Notes: generated from the sequence alone by a model not told the origin. 64,000 nt of DNA from Tenrec ecaudatus (GCF_050624435.1 NC_134540.1:106359739-106423738), one strand, 5' to 3'; numbered from the stretch's first letter, positions 1-11,112 are shown. Translations and numbers: made by a program.

Positions 1-267
1 GAATCTTAGTTGTACCCCTTGAGAGGGTTACATCCTCTAGGAACTGTGGCCAGCCCGAGGTAAATGCCGTAATCATCTACTTACAACAGCCTCCAATCAC
101 TTTGGCCACTGGTTGGATCAAGATGTTCAGCCCTCACACTGTCAGCCTGGTGACCCCTTTGGAGGAACACCACATGACTCCGAATGTCTTCATGTGTTAC
201 AGACCAGGTCCACCAGCCATTAACAATTGACTAGTTGTGCCAATAAGTCCCCCAAGCCCCTGCCATT

Positions 268-396
268 CAGTGAATTCCAATTTATAGTGGTGGCACAGGC
301 AGTCTCAGCTTTCTCACATGGAGTAGCTGGTGGGTTTGAACTACCAACCTTGCGGTTAGCAGCCTAACACTTGGCCCACAGTGCTACCAGGATTCT
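268..396 (-). mobile_element. AfroSINE fragment (antisense)
   Basis: The antisense landmarks are present: the 'agctggtgggtttgaact' box, 'gcggttagcagcctaacac' and a head ending 'gctaccaggattct'. The tail half is short and diverged. Confidence 0.8.
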
Positions 397-400
397 CTGT

Positions 401-1012
401 TCAAGAATAAAAGATGGAACAGATAGATGAAAGGCAAACCGTTTTGTCAGACAGAATAGATAAAGCATCAGATAGAAGGCAGAATCTCTTCTCCAGGGGA
501 GTCTTGCAGGTGTGCCTAAGTAAGTCGGTTTTCAATGGCTTATGAGAAGTATGTGGGCAGGCTATACATACATGCACATACCCGTCCCTTGAAACCAAAT
601 CCTTTTGCCGGCTAAGGCCCATCAAGTTGGGAAGAAAAGATATATTTAAGCCTGTAGAGGCAGTTTTAGCATTTCACTGAATTTGTTTTTAAACCTCTGC
701 TCTAAAATATGTTCTGAACTTTCCTTTGATATTTCCTAATTTTAATCATTGTACAACTCTTAATATGACCAAATTATTTAATTGTATGATTTATGAATTA
801 TATGCCAATAAAACTTAAAAAAATATAGTCTAACTTGAAAGTGAAAATAGCACTCTTTAAGAAAATAATTAGATGAAAACAAACTTACTTTTATTCAATG
901 AGCTGTTTGCATATGAGGCTTGATTATATTTAAACTTTGATAAGTTTCATGTAAATGTTTACTATGAGAAATGAAGATTTAGGGAAAAAATCATGCTTAA
1001 TTCCAGGGATCC
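401..1012. other. A+T-rich stretch without identified gene
   Basis: I see no exon, RNA gene or recognisable repeat. It is A+T-rich, with an A-rich patch near 810-830. Confidence 0.5.
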
Positions 1013-1015
1013 AAA

Positions 1016-1219
1016 AAAACCAAACTCACTGCCATTGAGTCAATGCAATTCATAGTGACTCTATAGGACAGGGTAGAACTGCCACTTGTTTCTGAGACTG
1101 TACATCTATACAGCAGTAGAAAGCATGCATGGCCTTTCTTCTGAGAAGCAGCTGGTGATTTAGAACTGCTGACCAGGAGGATCTTGGTTGATGCATAACC
1201 ACTAAGCAATCACAGCTCC
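1016..1219 (-). mobile_element. AfroSINE, nearly full length (antisense)
   Basis: It reads, in antisense order, the tail ('aaactcactgccattgagtc', 'gactctataggacaggg'), the middle ('tttctgagactgtacatc', 'gcagtagaaag') and the tRNA-like head ('agctggtgatttagaactgctgacc', 'cataaccactaagcaatcac'). Confidence 0.88.
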
Positions 1220-1259
1220 CAACTCCAGGGAGAACTACTGTTAAACCTTTGTGCACATA

Positions 1260-1900
1260 TCAGTGTGAGTGAGGAGGGGTCCAGAGTGGAGACCCAAAGC
1301 CCATCAGCAGACAATTGGACATCCCCTTACAGAAAGGTCATGAGGAAGAGACGAGCCAATCCAGGGTGCAGTATAGCACCGATACAACTTTCCTCTAGTT
1401 CTTTAATGTTTCCTCATCCCCCACCCTCACTATTATGACCCCAATTCTACCTTACAGATCTGGCTAGACTAGAGCATGTGCACGGGTACAGATAAGAGCT
1501 GGAAACGAAGGGAATCCAGGACAGACAAACCTCTCAGGACCAATAATGAGAGTAGCAAAACCAGGAGGGGAAGGGGAAGGTGGGGAAAGGGGGAACTGAT
1601 CACAATGATCTACATATAACCGCCTCCCAGGGGAAATGGGCAACAGAACAATGGGCGAAGGGACACATCGGCAGTATAAGACATGAAAAAAATATATAAA
1701 TTATCAAGGGTTCATGAGGGAGGGAGAGTGGAAGGGGAAGGGGAAAACAATGAGAAGGGGATACCAAGGGCTCAAGTAGAAAGAAAATGTTTTGAAAATG
1801 ATGGCAACATATGTACAAATGTGCTTGACACCATGGATGGATGTATGGATTGTGATAAGAGTTGTATGCACCCCCAGTAAAAGGATTTAAAAAAATAGAA
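1260..1900 (+). mobile_element. L1 3' UTR with A-rich tail (sense)
   Basis: The 3' part contains the L1 3' terminal sequence that recurs in antisense many times in this window: 'atggattgtgataagagttg' and 'gccctaataaa'-like end, here at 1848-1880 followed by an A-rich tail. The 5' part (from about 1260) matches the inner 3' UTR of the minus-strand copies near 13720-13950. It is 5' truncated. Confidence 0.75.
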
Positions 1901-1989
1901 AAAAGTGGAGTTAAGGGATAAAGAAAAATTTCCATGAACTTTTTGAAGTCCCCCATATATTTGAGCTCAGTTTATATCCAACCTTTGTG

Positions 1990-2262
1990 GTGTTAGGTGT
2001 CACCAAGCTGGTTCTGATTCCTGGCAATTGTCCAACAAAATGAAACACTGCCTGGTCTGGAGCCCATCGGTGTAGCCAGTGTCAATCCATCTCATTGTGG
2101 GCCTTCCTCTTTTTGCTGCCTCTTCAATACCAACCACAATGTCCTTCTCCAGGGACTGGTCTCTCCGGACATGTCCAAAGTTTGTGAGACCAAGTCTTAC
2201 CATCCTTGCTTCTAACTTCTTCCAAGACAAATTTTTTTGTTCTTTGGGCAATCCATGCTCAC
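1990..2262 (-). mobile_element. RTE LINE fragment, C-terminus of reverse transcriptase (antisense)
   Basis: The minus strand encodes a stretch including FGHVRRDQSLEKDIVVG and RGRPTMRWIDT. This matches the RTE-clade pattern downstream of the RT domain (FGHV..R..SLEK, then RGR.RMRW.D). It is 5' truncated, ends near the element's 3' terminus at about 1990, and is not intact. Confidence 0.8.
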
Positions 2263-2427
2263 AATCAGAAAAATAGTTTGTCTATGGTACTAAATATGAC
2301 ATAGCTTGTCATTTTTAATGACTTCAATATAGTCCCTCCATTAGTTGCCATCTTGTCAATTCTGGCTCACTGTGGCCTTAGGTGTGCCAGTACAAAATTG
2401 TGCTTCAGAGGGCTTTTATTTTTTTAA

Positions 2428-2900
2428 ACATTTTATTAGGGGCTCATACAACTCTTATCACAATCCACACATATACATACATCAATTGTATAAAGCACAT
2501 CTGTACATTCTTTTCCCTAATCACTCTCAAAGCATTTGCTCTCCACTTATGCCCTCTGCATCAGGTCCTCTTTTTTCCCCTCCCTCCCTGCTCCTCCCTC
2601 CCTCATGAGCCCTTGATAATTTATAGATTATTATTTTGTCATATCTTGCCCTATCCGGCGTCTCCCTTCACCCCCTTCTCTGTTGTCCGTCCCCCAGGGA
2701 GGAGGTCACATGTAGATCCTTGTAATCAGTTCCCCCTTTCCAACCCACTCACCCTCCACTCTCCCAGCATCTCCCCTCACACCCCTGGTCCTGAAGGTAT
2801 CATCCACCCTGGATTCCCTGTGCCTCCAGCCCCCATATGTACCAGTGTACAGCCTCTGCCCTATCCAGTCCTGCAAGATAGAATTCGGATCATGGTAGTT
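2428..2900 (-). mobile_element. L1 3' UTR (antisense)
   Basis: It starts with the antisense terminus ('aaacattttattaggggctc', 'tcttatcacaatcca') and continues through pyrimidine-rich 3' UTR to 'tgcaagatagaattcggatc'. The copy at 27913-28310 is nearly the same over the shared part. The apparent 185-codon open frame on the + strand (2382-2939) is UTR, not a gene. Confidence 0.88.
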
Positions 2901-2940
2901 AGGGGGTGGGGTGGGATTCAGAGAGCTTTTAATGGCTAAT

Positions 2941-3769
2941 CTTCATAAGTCAATTGCCAGTCCTTTCTTCTGAGTAGATCTGAGCCTCCAATCTTTGGGC
3001 TATGGGCCCTATACTATCATTTATTTATTCTTGGTTACACTTTTGGGCTGCTCCCCGTGTTTCCATTATGTTAAACTTGACTTAATCTGGAATGCTAAAG
3101 CTTGTGGGACACAGTAACACCTGGGAGAATAAACACTCCTTACCTTGAAGGAGAACTATGATTTTTTGGGGTCACTTCCTGTAGTCTGTAAACTCCTGGG
3201 TGCCTATTTTTGCTGCCCAAATTCGTACGGCAGTAGCGCCAAGGAAGGGGCATTTATGAACGAGGTGTTAGGGTCCCTAGAACCTGAGGAGCAGTGATTC
3301 TGAATGAACATCAGGTCACTTCAAGTGGCTACTACCCAGTCATTATAAATAAGATACTTTCTAGAGGCAACGCTGAGACACTCCATGGCCATTTCTTTCC
3401 TCCGTGGCTATGCAGTGCAGAAGGGGTGTTTTGGGGGGGCTTTTGCGGACAAGTAGAAAGAGAGGGGGAGGCTAGGGGGCCGGGGAGCATTAGTCTAGAC
3501 ACGATTTCCTTCCAGGAATTGTCTTCCCTTCCTCCCTATCCCTCCCCACCCCAATTTTCCTCTCTGGTGTGGTTTCTCGACGAAGTCGGGAGATGGTGGG
3601 GGCGCAGCCCCTCCGTTTCTAGGTAAGTTTACAAGGCGTACTATTCTAAGCGGGGCTTGTTTTCAGTAGTAAGATCAGTAGGACGTGGGCTCTCTCTTCC
3701 AGATTTTCTTCTTCGGGGCTGTTTGGAAACTTCCCCAGACCCCGTAGAAGCTCCGCCCCGGCATTTTTG
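2941..3769. other. Upstream flank of STK24, no identified gene
   Basis: G+C content rises towards the CpG island. There is a polypyrimidine stretch near 3520-3560. I see no SINE or L1 signature and no supportable exon. Confidence 0.5.
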
Positions 3770-5430
3770 ACCAGGCCACAGGCAGGGGTATCTTTTGCCC
3801 CCGTCCCCTCCCCCCCGCCGGGAATCGGCCCCCGCGGGAGCCCATTTCTTAGGGAGCAGTCGAGGAGGGGGTAGGTGCCGGGCCAGGCAGAGGATGGGGA
3901 AGGAAGAGGTGCTGCCGGCCGCTCGCTCCCGGCCCAGACACGCTTTGCCGCCGCTCGGCCAGTCTTTGGCTCAGCCTTCGTCCCCTCCTCCCCGAAGTCA
4001 GCGACCGCCCCTGCAGAGGCCCGTTCCCAGCACCCGAGCCCCCGCCTCCTCTCGGCCCGCCGCGCCCGCGGGGGGGGGGGTCGTGGGAGCGCCCGCGGGA
4101 GACGCCGGTGCGCGCCCGCCCCCGGCCCTCCGGCTGGGCCTGCGCTGAGCGCGCGCGGGCCCAGCCCCTCCTGGCGGCGACTCGGGCGGCTGCGGACTGG
4201 GCGCCGGGGCGGCCGCCGAGCCTCCGCCCCCTCCCGGAAACGCGGGGCGGGGTCCCCGGCCGGGCCGCGGGGGCGGGCGCGGGGGCCGGGCCGGGGCGGG
4301 GCGCGCTCGGCGCTCGCGGGCTGGGCCGGCTGTGCGCGCCGCCTCCCAGGCAGCCAGCGCGCGCGGGCCGAGGCCGCCAGGGCGACAGCCGAAGCCGCAG
4401 CCGCTCGCGGCCAGTCCCGGCGCCCACCCCCCGCCCCCCACTCCGTGCATGGAGACGCGGCCCGCCGCCCGCCGCTGAGCCCCGCCGCCCGGGCCGGGAC
4501 CTGCACGGGCTGGGCTGGGCGTCCGGCCGGCGCCGACGAAGCTGCGCGCGGGCTTGCCCGGGCGCCTCCGCCGCCGCGGTCTGCGCGCAGGGCCTGGTCG
4601 CCCGCGCCGATCGCTCGGGCCGCCGCGGTCCGGCCGTCCCGTCCTCGGAAGCGGCCGTGCTCCCCGCCATGGCTCACTCCCCGGTGCAGTCGGGCCTGCC
4701 AGGCATGCAGGTAAGCGGGGGCCTGCGAGCTGGCGGCCAGAGCTCGGGCGGAAGCGGGGAACTTGGTCCTGTAAACACGGCCCCCCCCACGCTCACCCTT
4801 CCGGGGTCGCGCGCCGGAGCTTCCCGGGCCGCGCTGTACCCCGCTCGGCGCGCGCGGCCCGGGGCTGCTAGGAAGCCCCTGGAGCGCACCGGCGCCCCCG
4901 CTCGCCCTGGCGGCCGGCTGCGACCCGGGGGGGGGGCGCATCCCGGGCACCCCCGCCAGGTTCTCGGTCGGGGAGGGCCGTGGTGACCCAGGCGCAGGCC
5001 TGGGTCCGGGTCCGGCCTGGGGTTTGCGGGGCGGGCGGCCCTGCCCGGCGGAGTCGCAGTTGTGGAAGGACGATTGTGGGGCTGCGGGCTGCTCGCCGCC
5101 TCGCCCGCCCCGCGTCCCTCTCCCCTCCGCGCCCCCGGGGCTGCAGGCCCCGCGTCGGCCCCGGGCCCCGGAGCATGGATGTCAAGAATGCCCTTGGAGG
5201 GCTCCGCCTGGTGTCTGGGCCCCGTGGGCGCCCGGCTTTGCACAGACCCCTCCGGGCCCCTGGACTGGACCCGGTCCGCAGCGAACCTCCAGCCCCGCCC
5301 CGGGGAGCGGGCGGAGTGAACTTGGGAGGAAGGAGGATCGGAGAGCGCGCCCGGACTCGCCCGGGGCCCGCGCCCGCCTGCCCCGCCGGGGGGAAGCCGG
5401 GAAGGCGGGTGTCGGAGGTGGAGCTGCTAG
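3770..5430. promoter_or_regulatory. STK24: CpG island / STK24 isoform-b promoter region
   Basis: The base composition changes abruptly to very high G+C with dense CpG from about 3770 and returns to normal by about 5450. GC-box-like GGGGCGGGG cores occur near 4243 and 4291-4302, and I see no TATA box just upstream of the coding exon. This is the usual form of a broad housekeeping promoter, and it brackets the first coding exon at 4669-4710. The transcription start cannot be placed from sequence alone; the 5' UTR probably begins within a few hundred bases upstream of 4669. Because the island reaches about 900 bp upstream of the ATG, divergent antisense transcription is possible but not shown. 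Confidence 0.9.
4669..4710 (+). CDS. STK24: STK24 (MST3) first coding exon, isoform b (ubiquitous form)
   Basis: ATG at 4669 opens the 14 codons MAHSPVQSGLPGMQ, followed directly by the donor GTAAGC at 4711. From memory this peptide is identical to the N-terminus of human STK24 isoform b; the paralogue STK26 differs in the middle and STK25 differs more. STK24 is a GCK-III STE20-group Ser/Thr kinase that binds CCM3/PDCD10 and the STRIPAK complex and acts in migration, polarity and cell-death signalling. Only this leader is here: kinase and C-terminal domains lie beyond the window. The exon ends in phase 0, as required to join the exon that begins with the pre-kinase segment (NLKADPEE in human). 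The start context is strong (G at -3, G at +4). The same frame stays open upstream to an ATG at 4108, but that is probably a by-product of G+C richness; the conserved start is at 4669. Confidence 0.95.
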
Positions 5431-5715
5431 TTCCACTTCTAGTACGTTTGTTCAGTGGGGTTTGTGCCGGTGCGCACAGCTGGCGTCGTGCGAGCTTGTC
5501 AACGTGCAGGAAGAAGAAATCTTACAACGTGCCTTCAAGTGTCCCGAGCCCAGCCTTCCCTTCCGGATACCGGGCTTATAAATGGAGACATCTCTGGACT
5601 TATTTCTAAGAAAGCACCTTCCTCGTCCTTGGTAGCTTCTTGGCTGGTCAGTAAGTCTTTGGAGAGAGTTGAATTTCAGACGTACATGGCTGTATTCAAG
5701 TCTTTCGCTCCTGCT

Positions 5716-5892
5716 CGCTCATCACCAGCGAGTGGATTCCGACTCACAGCGACCCTAGAGGACCGGGTGGAACTGCCCCTGTAGCTCTTTCCCGGGAGGA
5801 GAAAGCCCTGTCGGTCTAACGCGGGGCAGCTGGTGGTTTTGAACTTAGGACCTTGTGGAGCGCAGCCCAAGGCGTAACCACTCAGGGAACCT
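5716..5892 (-). mobile_element. AfroSINE (antisense)
   Basis: Landmarks: 'ggattccgactcacagcgac' and 'cctagaggaccgggtggaac' (tail), 'gagaaagccctgtcggtc' (middle) and 'cagctggtggttttgaac' (head). It is one of the less diverged copies and keeps several CpGs. Confidence 0.9.
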
Positions 5893-6571
5893 GTGCAGAG
5901 ACGGTTTTTATTTATTTATTGTTTTCGCTCTCTAAAATAAACCCCCGTCCTTGGCTAACTTGTACTTTTTGTCAGTAAGTAAATGATGGCAAGTTAGTAA
6001 ATTCTTTAAAGACAGCATTATTGGCATGCCTTTAAAGTTTTGCTCTCCCAAATAGTTTAGCCCGGCATGGGACTCAAAAGATCTTAGCAGCTCCACAGTA
6101 TCAAAGTTGCTGTCTTGTTACCAGTGGACTCAGCTAATCGTGTTTTCCTCTTTTTTGAGGGCTGAGAAACACAGGCAGACCTGGTTTCTGTGAGCCCCCC
6201 TCTTCAAAAGACACCCCCCCCTTAAACCTGAAAAAAAAAAAGCTGAGTTTCATGGTTCCTTTGTTCAGGTTTCAAGGCTAGAAAAAAAAGAAGTCAAAAT
6301 GAACACTTTTCATGGCAGTTGTAAGTTCAGCCAAGGTGTTTAAATAAAAAGAAAATTATTCTTGCTACTTCAGCCATAGTGGAGAGTGAATCAGTTTGAA
6401 AAGGCATTTGAAGCTACTAGGATGGCAGGAGCAGCTGACACCCTTTAGTATCTGGATTGCAACATTTTGTGTGTCCCTCCTCCACACCCCCTCCCTTTTT
6501 AAGCCAGTGTTGGCCAGAGTTCTTAAGAGAAACAAGTTTCTTTGGCTCAGCCTCCAAGTCAAGTGTTTTTT
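5893..6571. other. STK24: Intronic stretch without identified element
   Basis: No exon or clear repeat is visible. There is a short C-rich then A-rich patch near 6210-6240. Confidence 0.45.
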
Positions 6572-6735
6572 AAGCTGGTGTGGAGTAGTGGGTTTAACTG
6601 CAAGGGGGCAGCAGTTTGGACCTACCAGTCGCTTCCTGTAAAGATGTACAGATTTACAGTGTTGCAAACCCTAAGGGGCCAGTTCTCTACTCTTCAGGGT
6701 CTCTATGAGTAGGACCACTTGCTAGTCTTGAGTTT
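6572..6735 (+). mobile_element. AfroSINE, diverged (sense)
   Basis: The order is the head 'taactgcaagggggcagcag', then 'ttacagtgttgcaaacccta', then the tail 'cttcagggtctctatgagta'. The 5' end is degraded. Confidence 0.7.
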
Positions 6736-6808
6736 ATAATCCTTTTGTGCACTGCCTGCTCATGTCTTATGTTCTACCCCCCCTTTCTCTCTTTCTTCTG
6801 ACCAAAGG

Positions 6809-6971
6809 CACCCAGTCGGTGTTGTGGGCTAGGTGTTGGGCTGCTAACCAAAAGGTCAGTGGTTCAAATCCGCCACTTGCTCCTCAGGAGGAAGATGAGG
6901 TTGTTGGCTCGGATTCACAGTCTTGGAAACCCAGTATAGGGTCCCTGTGTTGTTAGCAGTGTTTGGTTTGC
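6809..6971 (+). mobile_element. AfroSINE (sense)
   Basis: The tRNA-like head is well kept ('gttgggctgctaaccaaaag', 'gtcagtggttcaaatccgcc'), followed by 'cagtcttggaaacccagtat' and 'tagggtccctgtgttgttag'. The tail is shortened. Confidence 0.85.
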
Positions 6972-6995
6972 TTTCATTTAACAAAGACAGGAGAG

Positions 6996-7477
6996 CAGTG
7001 GTTCTCAACCTTCTTAATGCCGTGACCCTTTAATACAGTTCATGTTGTGGTTACCCCCCCCCCACACCATAAAATTATTTTCGTTGCTACTTAATAACTA
7101 TAATTTTGCCACTGTTATGAATTGTAATGTAAATATCTGATATGCAGGATGTATTTTCATTGTTAAAAATTGAACATAATTAAAGCAGAGTGATGAATCA
7201 CAAAAACAATATGTAATCATAGATTGTGAAATATTTATTTCTAATGACAAATAAATGAAATTTTGTCTTGAAGCATGGTGTAGCATGCGTCTTCACGCCA
7301 GGTACCCATATGTGGGCATATCTGCATGTGGGCAGACCCACCTGGAGATGATAGAGGAGCGGTGTCTGGGTTCCTAAGTCCATCGGAAATATGTGTTTTC
7401 CTATGGTCTTAGGTGACCCCTGTGAAAGGGTCATTCAATTCCCAAAGGGGTCGCAACCCACAGGTTGAGAATCACTG
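6996..7477 (+). mobile_element. SPIN-like hAT non-autonomous transposon, 482 bp
   Basis: Left terminal inverted repeat CAGTGGTTCTCAACCTTCTT at 6996; the right end (…GGTTGAGAATCACTG) closes at 7477 as its inverse. Eight-base flanks CAGGAGAG (6988-6995) and CAATAGAG (7478-7485) match at 6 of 8 positions, as for a diverged hAT target-site duplication. Inside there is a hairpin near 7371-7414 (cctaagtccatcggaaa pairing with tttcctatggtcttagg). No transposase is encoded. The ends match my memory of SPIN elements of tenrec, bushbaby, bat and opossum. Confidence 0.88.
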
Positions 7478-7693
7478 CAATAGAGGGAATTGAAGTGAGG
7501 TAGGTAAGGATGCGTAAGAAAATAAACATTTTGGTACAAACCTTAATTTTCATTTTTTGCAAATCATTTTTGCTGGCTTTGGGGTTTTGTGCGCACCTCT
7601 GGAGGGATAGATAGGTATTGTGGGTGCTATTTTATAGATGTGAGCACTGTGAGATGAAACTGATCCAATCGTGGTGACAGTGTTAAGTGGCCT

Positions 7694-7795
7694 AAAACCA
7701 AAACTCACTGCCATCGAGATGACTGTGACTCTCTGTAGGGGGGTGCAGGTCTCCCCTGTGGGTTTCTGAGACTGACCCCACCAGAGGGAAGGCCC
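7694..7795 (-). mobile_element. AfroSINE tail fragment (antisense)
   Basis: Only the tail half is visible: 'aaaactcactgccatcgaga' and 'ctgtgggtttctgagactga'. Confidence 0.6.
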
Positions 7796-8990
7796 ATCTT
7801 CCAGGGACCAGCTTTTCACCCTGCTGGTGGCACTCTGTGGGTGTGACATGCACCTTTCCAGTGGGAATGACATGGAACGTCTTTTCCTGTGGGTGGAGCC
7901 TGTGTGAATGTCATCTTTGTTGAAATGTCTCTTCAAGTCGGAATCCCCTTTGATGATTGGGCTATTTGTGTTTTTGTTGTGAACAAAGTTAATTGTGGGG
8001 AGTGGTCAGTTTTGTCACTCTGTGGAGTATAAAGTGACCCATCTCAGCTGGAATGGGAGCTCACTACCACCAAGAAAAGAGAATCCGAAGTGGAGCGAAG
8101 TCATTTGGACCCCAAGATCCTTGCTAAATCTCCTTGGTCCAGGGCCAGGAAGCTATGACATCCGAAAAGCAGTGGAACTAAGAGCCAGAGCAGGTGGCAG
8201 AGCAGTTGAGAACAAGTTCAAGCTGAGCACTTTCAGTCAGGCGGGTTGTTTGTGGAGCGGGGTGCCTCCAGGTACTTAATTGGAAAGCAAGGAGGTAGAA
8301 TTGAGCATCTTCAGGCTGAGGTAGAGTGGTGTGTCCTTTGGGCATTAATCGGCAGCACTGAAAGAGTCCTGTAACACTGCCTAACAGGCACGGCTGAGAA
8401 GAGCTAGTCCTGACTAAGGAACTGTGTGCTGAGCGTTTCATCAGACCCTAGATTGTGACTTGTTAATTTCTCTAATAAAGTTCAGTCTGGAGTGTGCTCT
8501 GTGAGTTTTGTGTGGCAATCACAATGGATTATGGAACCGAGCTGGGAAGCAGAGAGGAATGGTGTCAAAATAAGGTAAAGACATTTGAGGCATGTCTGAC
8601 CTCAGCCTCGGGAATTGGCCCTGGGCCGCTGGTGGTGGTCACGTGACAATGCTCCTCCAACCCTCCCCCTCAAGCTGGAGGAGGTCACGTGTCTATTTTG
8701 CATTTTCTTTTACGAGTTTGTTTTATGAATGTAAAATCAATTTTTTTGGATTTATTTATTGCATCATTTATTGAAAAATCTCGTAGCTGTAGTTTTATTA
8801 GTACTTTTGAAACACTAAAACTTATTTCATTCCAAATTTAATTTGTTGAAGAAATAGAGTATCTGAAATTGATCTTTTATTTATTGAATTAGCAATTGTT
8901 GTTGAACACCCATGTGCCAAATCTTAGGTGGGGATTGATAATTTTAAGTCTAGGTGAGTTATTTTAATAAATGTTTAATACTTCACAGTT
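7796..8990. other. STK24: Intronic stretch, possible LTR-like segment
   Basis: No gene is recognised. Within it, about 7990-8515 has a TATA-like 'agtataaag' at 8026 and AATAAA at 8473 before a T/G-rich end, which is loosely LTR-like. I could not find bounding TG…CA ends with a duplication. Confidence 0.3.
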
Positions 8991-9045
8991 TTATAGAAAT
9001 AAATAGAAATCATAAGACAGAATGCAGCAGCTATGAATGAAAAAC

Positions 9046-9233
9046 CCAAAATAAAACAACTCATAGCCATTGAGTTGATTCCAATTCATAGCCACCCAGG
9101 TAGATTTCTGATTCTCTAAACCATATTCAGGGACAGACAGCCTCATCTTTCTCCTGAAGAGCCAGCTGGTGGCTTAAAACTACCAACCTTGCAGCTAGCA
9201 GTCCAACGATGACCTGAAATGCCACCAGGATCT
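9046..9233 (-). mobile_element. AfroSINE (antisense)
   Basis: Tail 'tagccattgagttgattcca', middle 'cctcatctttctcctgaaga', head 'agctggtggcttaaaactac' and 'cttgcagctagcagtccaac'. Confidence 0.88.
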
Positions 9234-9329
9234 TTAGCAACTCTGAGTAGACACAAACTGTAAGTTGATTTCTGTGTCCAAGCACTCCCTGCCCTGCACT
9301 TCTTCACTGAATAGTTTTCCATGATGAAA

Positions 9330-9955
9330 AGGAAGAGTGTGTTGGGCTGGCTTTTCTAGAGAAGCAAAACCAGTATATGTGTGCACGTGTATAGGTACAG
9401 ATGAATTTCTGTCGAGAAAGTGGCTCACACAGTTGTGGTACCAAGTAAGGGCAGATTCGAAGTCTGTAGGTTACAGGTTAGGCTAGAGTGTCCTCCTGAC
9501 TCATAGTTGCAGGAGCTGATGACCAGCAGGAAGATGACAGGTTGGTTGTTGCAGACTGGAATGAAACCAAGGTCAGCAGGTCATTGATAACTCCCAGGTT
9601 TGGCAAGTAATAGGGTAGCTTGTTGGCTGGAGTCCAAAGAACCAGAGGTCATTGAGCTGTGCCTGGATGCAGGATCCAGACCAAGCTAACAGCCTTTTCA
9701 CACCATTTATATTGGAAGCAGGTCCATCTCCTGAGGCAACTTCCCTTGAGTTGATTGGGTCAGGGCTCTGGCTTGAGTTAGGGTGTTGCACCTCACCTAA
9801 ATGTTCCTGCTGGATTGTCATCGCAGGTCTCCTGGTGGAGGCAGTTCTGCTGTGCTAGAGCACATCATGGGGAGTTGCTAAGTCTTAACTGCCAAACCAT
9901 GGAGAATCCTGGTCCTGCTGAGTTGACACAAGACCTAACTATCCCGGAGAGAGGG
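9330..9955. mobile_element. Ancient retroelement remnant of MaLR-LTR type (tentative)
   Basis: The start (gggctggcttttctagagaagcaaaaccag), 'tggctcacacagttgtgg' and the end 'tgagttgacacaagacctaa' resemble an old mammalian MaLR-type LTR ('ttctctagagaaacaaaacc … ggctca..cagttgtgg … agttgacac'). The order is right, but divergence is high and I cannot place exact ends. Confidence 0.4.
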
Positions 9956-10010
9956 CTTCAGTTGGAGATAGATGCATCCATATGAGCTCTTAGTTTGCTA
10001 CATACCCAGT

Positions 10011-10207
10011 GTTGTGGAGTTGAGTCTGACTCAGCCTCCAGGGAAATGAGCCAGTCCGGAAGACGAGAACAGCCCGCCCCGTGGGATTTCCAAGACTCTA
10101 ATCTTGACAGAAGCTGACTGCCGAATCATGCTTCCCGTGAGCGGCTCCAGGGTTTGAACTTACTGACCTTCTGGCTAGCAGCTGAGTGCTGAGCCACCAA
10201 CGCTCCT
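10011..10207 (-). mobile_element. AfroSINE (antisense)
   Basis: Landmarks: 'tgtggagttgagtctgactc', 'gtgggatttccaagactcta', 'ccagggtttgaacttactga' and 'ctagcagctgagtgctgagc'. Confidence 0.85.
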
Positions 10208-10798
10208 TTTTGCGTAAGTGGGATTTAATGTTCGTAAGAATCTTGGTTATGAACTTCCATTGCAGAATGGAATCAGTGGCTCTCCAACTTTTCTGGATCT
10301 TGGCGGCTGTAAAGACTGTCTTCTACATCAGGTTCTGAGACAAAATCTTCCAGAGGCAGTAGTAACCTTTAATGCTTGTGCTTATTCTTGTGATGTATTT
10401 CATTAAAAGAGGAACTGGTTGCCGCACTAAGTTGAGTTCATAGCTCCTTGGGTCATGTCCTGCCCCTTGAAAACTGTTGGATTAGATAGTCCTATGTGTG
10501 ATGGGCGTGCGATAATTTAGCCTGCTTTAAAGTTGTAAATTTAAGATGGTCTCATATTCGAAAGTACAGATAATTTATAGAAAGAGCTGGGGAAAATTTA
10601 GCTGTTTTTATTGGCCCCCACCCTCACTTGCAATTTCCTAGCTGCTCAGAGAAATAAACTTTTGCTGAGAAAACACCTCTGTGTTGGAAAAGTGAGAAAG
10701 CTATTTTGTGGCCAGTTTGGGAGTGAGCTCTTGCTTTTCTGTGAGAAAGGACCGCTGCCCAGAAATCTGGGAAAAGTAGGAAAGCTGGTGATTCCCCC
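10208..10798. other. STK24: Intronic stretch without identified element
   Basis: No exon, RNA gene or clear repeat seen. Confidence 0.45.
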
Positions 10799-10919
10799 CA
10801 AAACCAAACTTGTCAAGTTGATGCTGACTCATGGGGGTCCTCTAGGACAGGCTAGCCTGTCCCTGTGGCTTTCTAAGACACTGATATTTCGTGGGAGTAG
10901 AAAGCCTCTTCCCCGAGAC
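10799..10919 (-). mobile_element. AfroSINE 3' half (antisense)
   Basis: 'aaaccaaacttgtcaagttg', 'ggtcctctaggacaggctag' and 'gtgggagtagaaagcctctt' are present; the tRNA-like head is missing. Confidence 0.75.
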
Positions 10920-11112
10920 ATACATCTTTTCTCCATGCTGGGCTGTTTCATGGGTATCTTCCTTCCAGTTGTCTTGCATCAAAGTGGCCTCCTCAGGGTG
11001 ACCCTGTTACTGTCTTGTGCACACTGGGGAAAATTGGGCGGATTACTCTGCGTGGACATGAAGAATGTGAGATTTTCATTCTGAAGAAAGCCCTGAGGGA
11101 GATGCTGAGCTG

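Noticed and set aside
2000-2251. 83-codon frame with RTE-like protein similarity as a possible gene
   Set aside because: It is a truncated, disrupted RTE fragment with no upstream RT or endonuclease domain in frame.
2382-2939. 185-codon open frame on the + strand
   Set aside because: It lies in an antisense L1 3' UTR; near-identical text recurs at 27899-28501 with a similar spurious frame.
3646-4986. Several long open frames (up to 434 codons) on both strands through the CpG island
   Set aside because: They arise from stop-codon scarcity in G+C-rich DNA, overlap one another on both strands and are low-complexity Ala/Arg/Pro/Gly. Only the 14 codons at 4669-4710 match a known protein.
6809-6900. 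tRNA gene suggested by tRNA-like box sequences in the SINE heads
   Set aside because: These are the tRNA-derived heads of AfroSINEs present about fifty times. None folds into an intact cloverleaf with a proper acceptor stem by eye.
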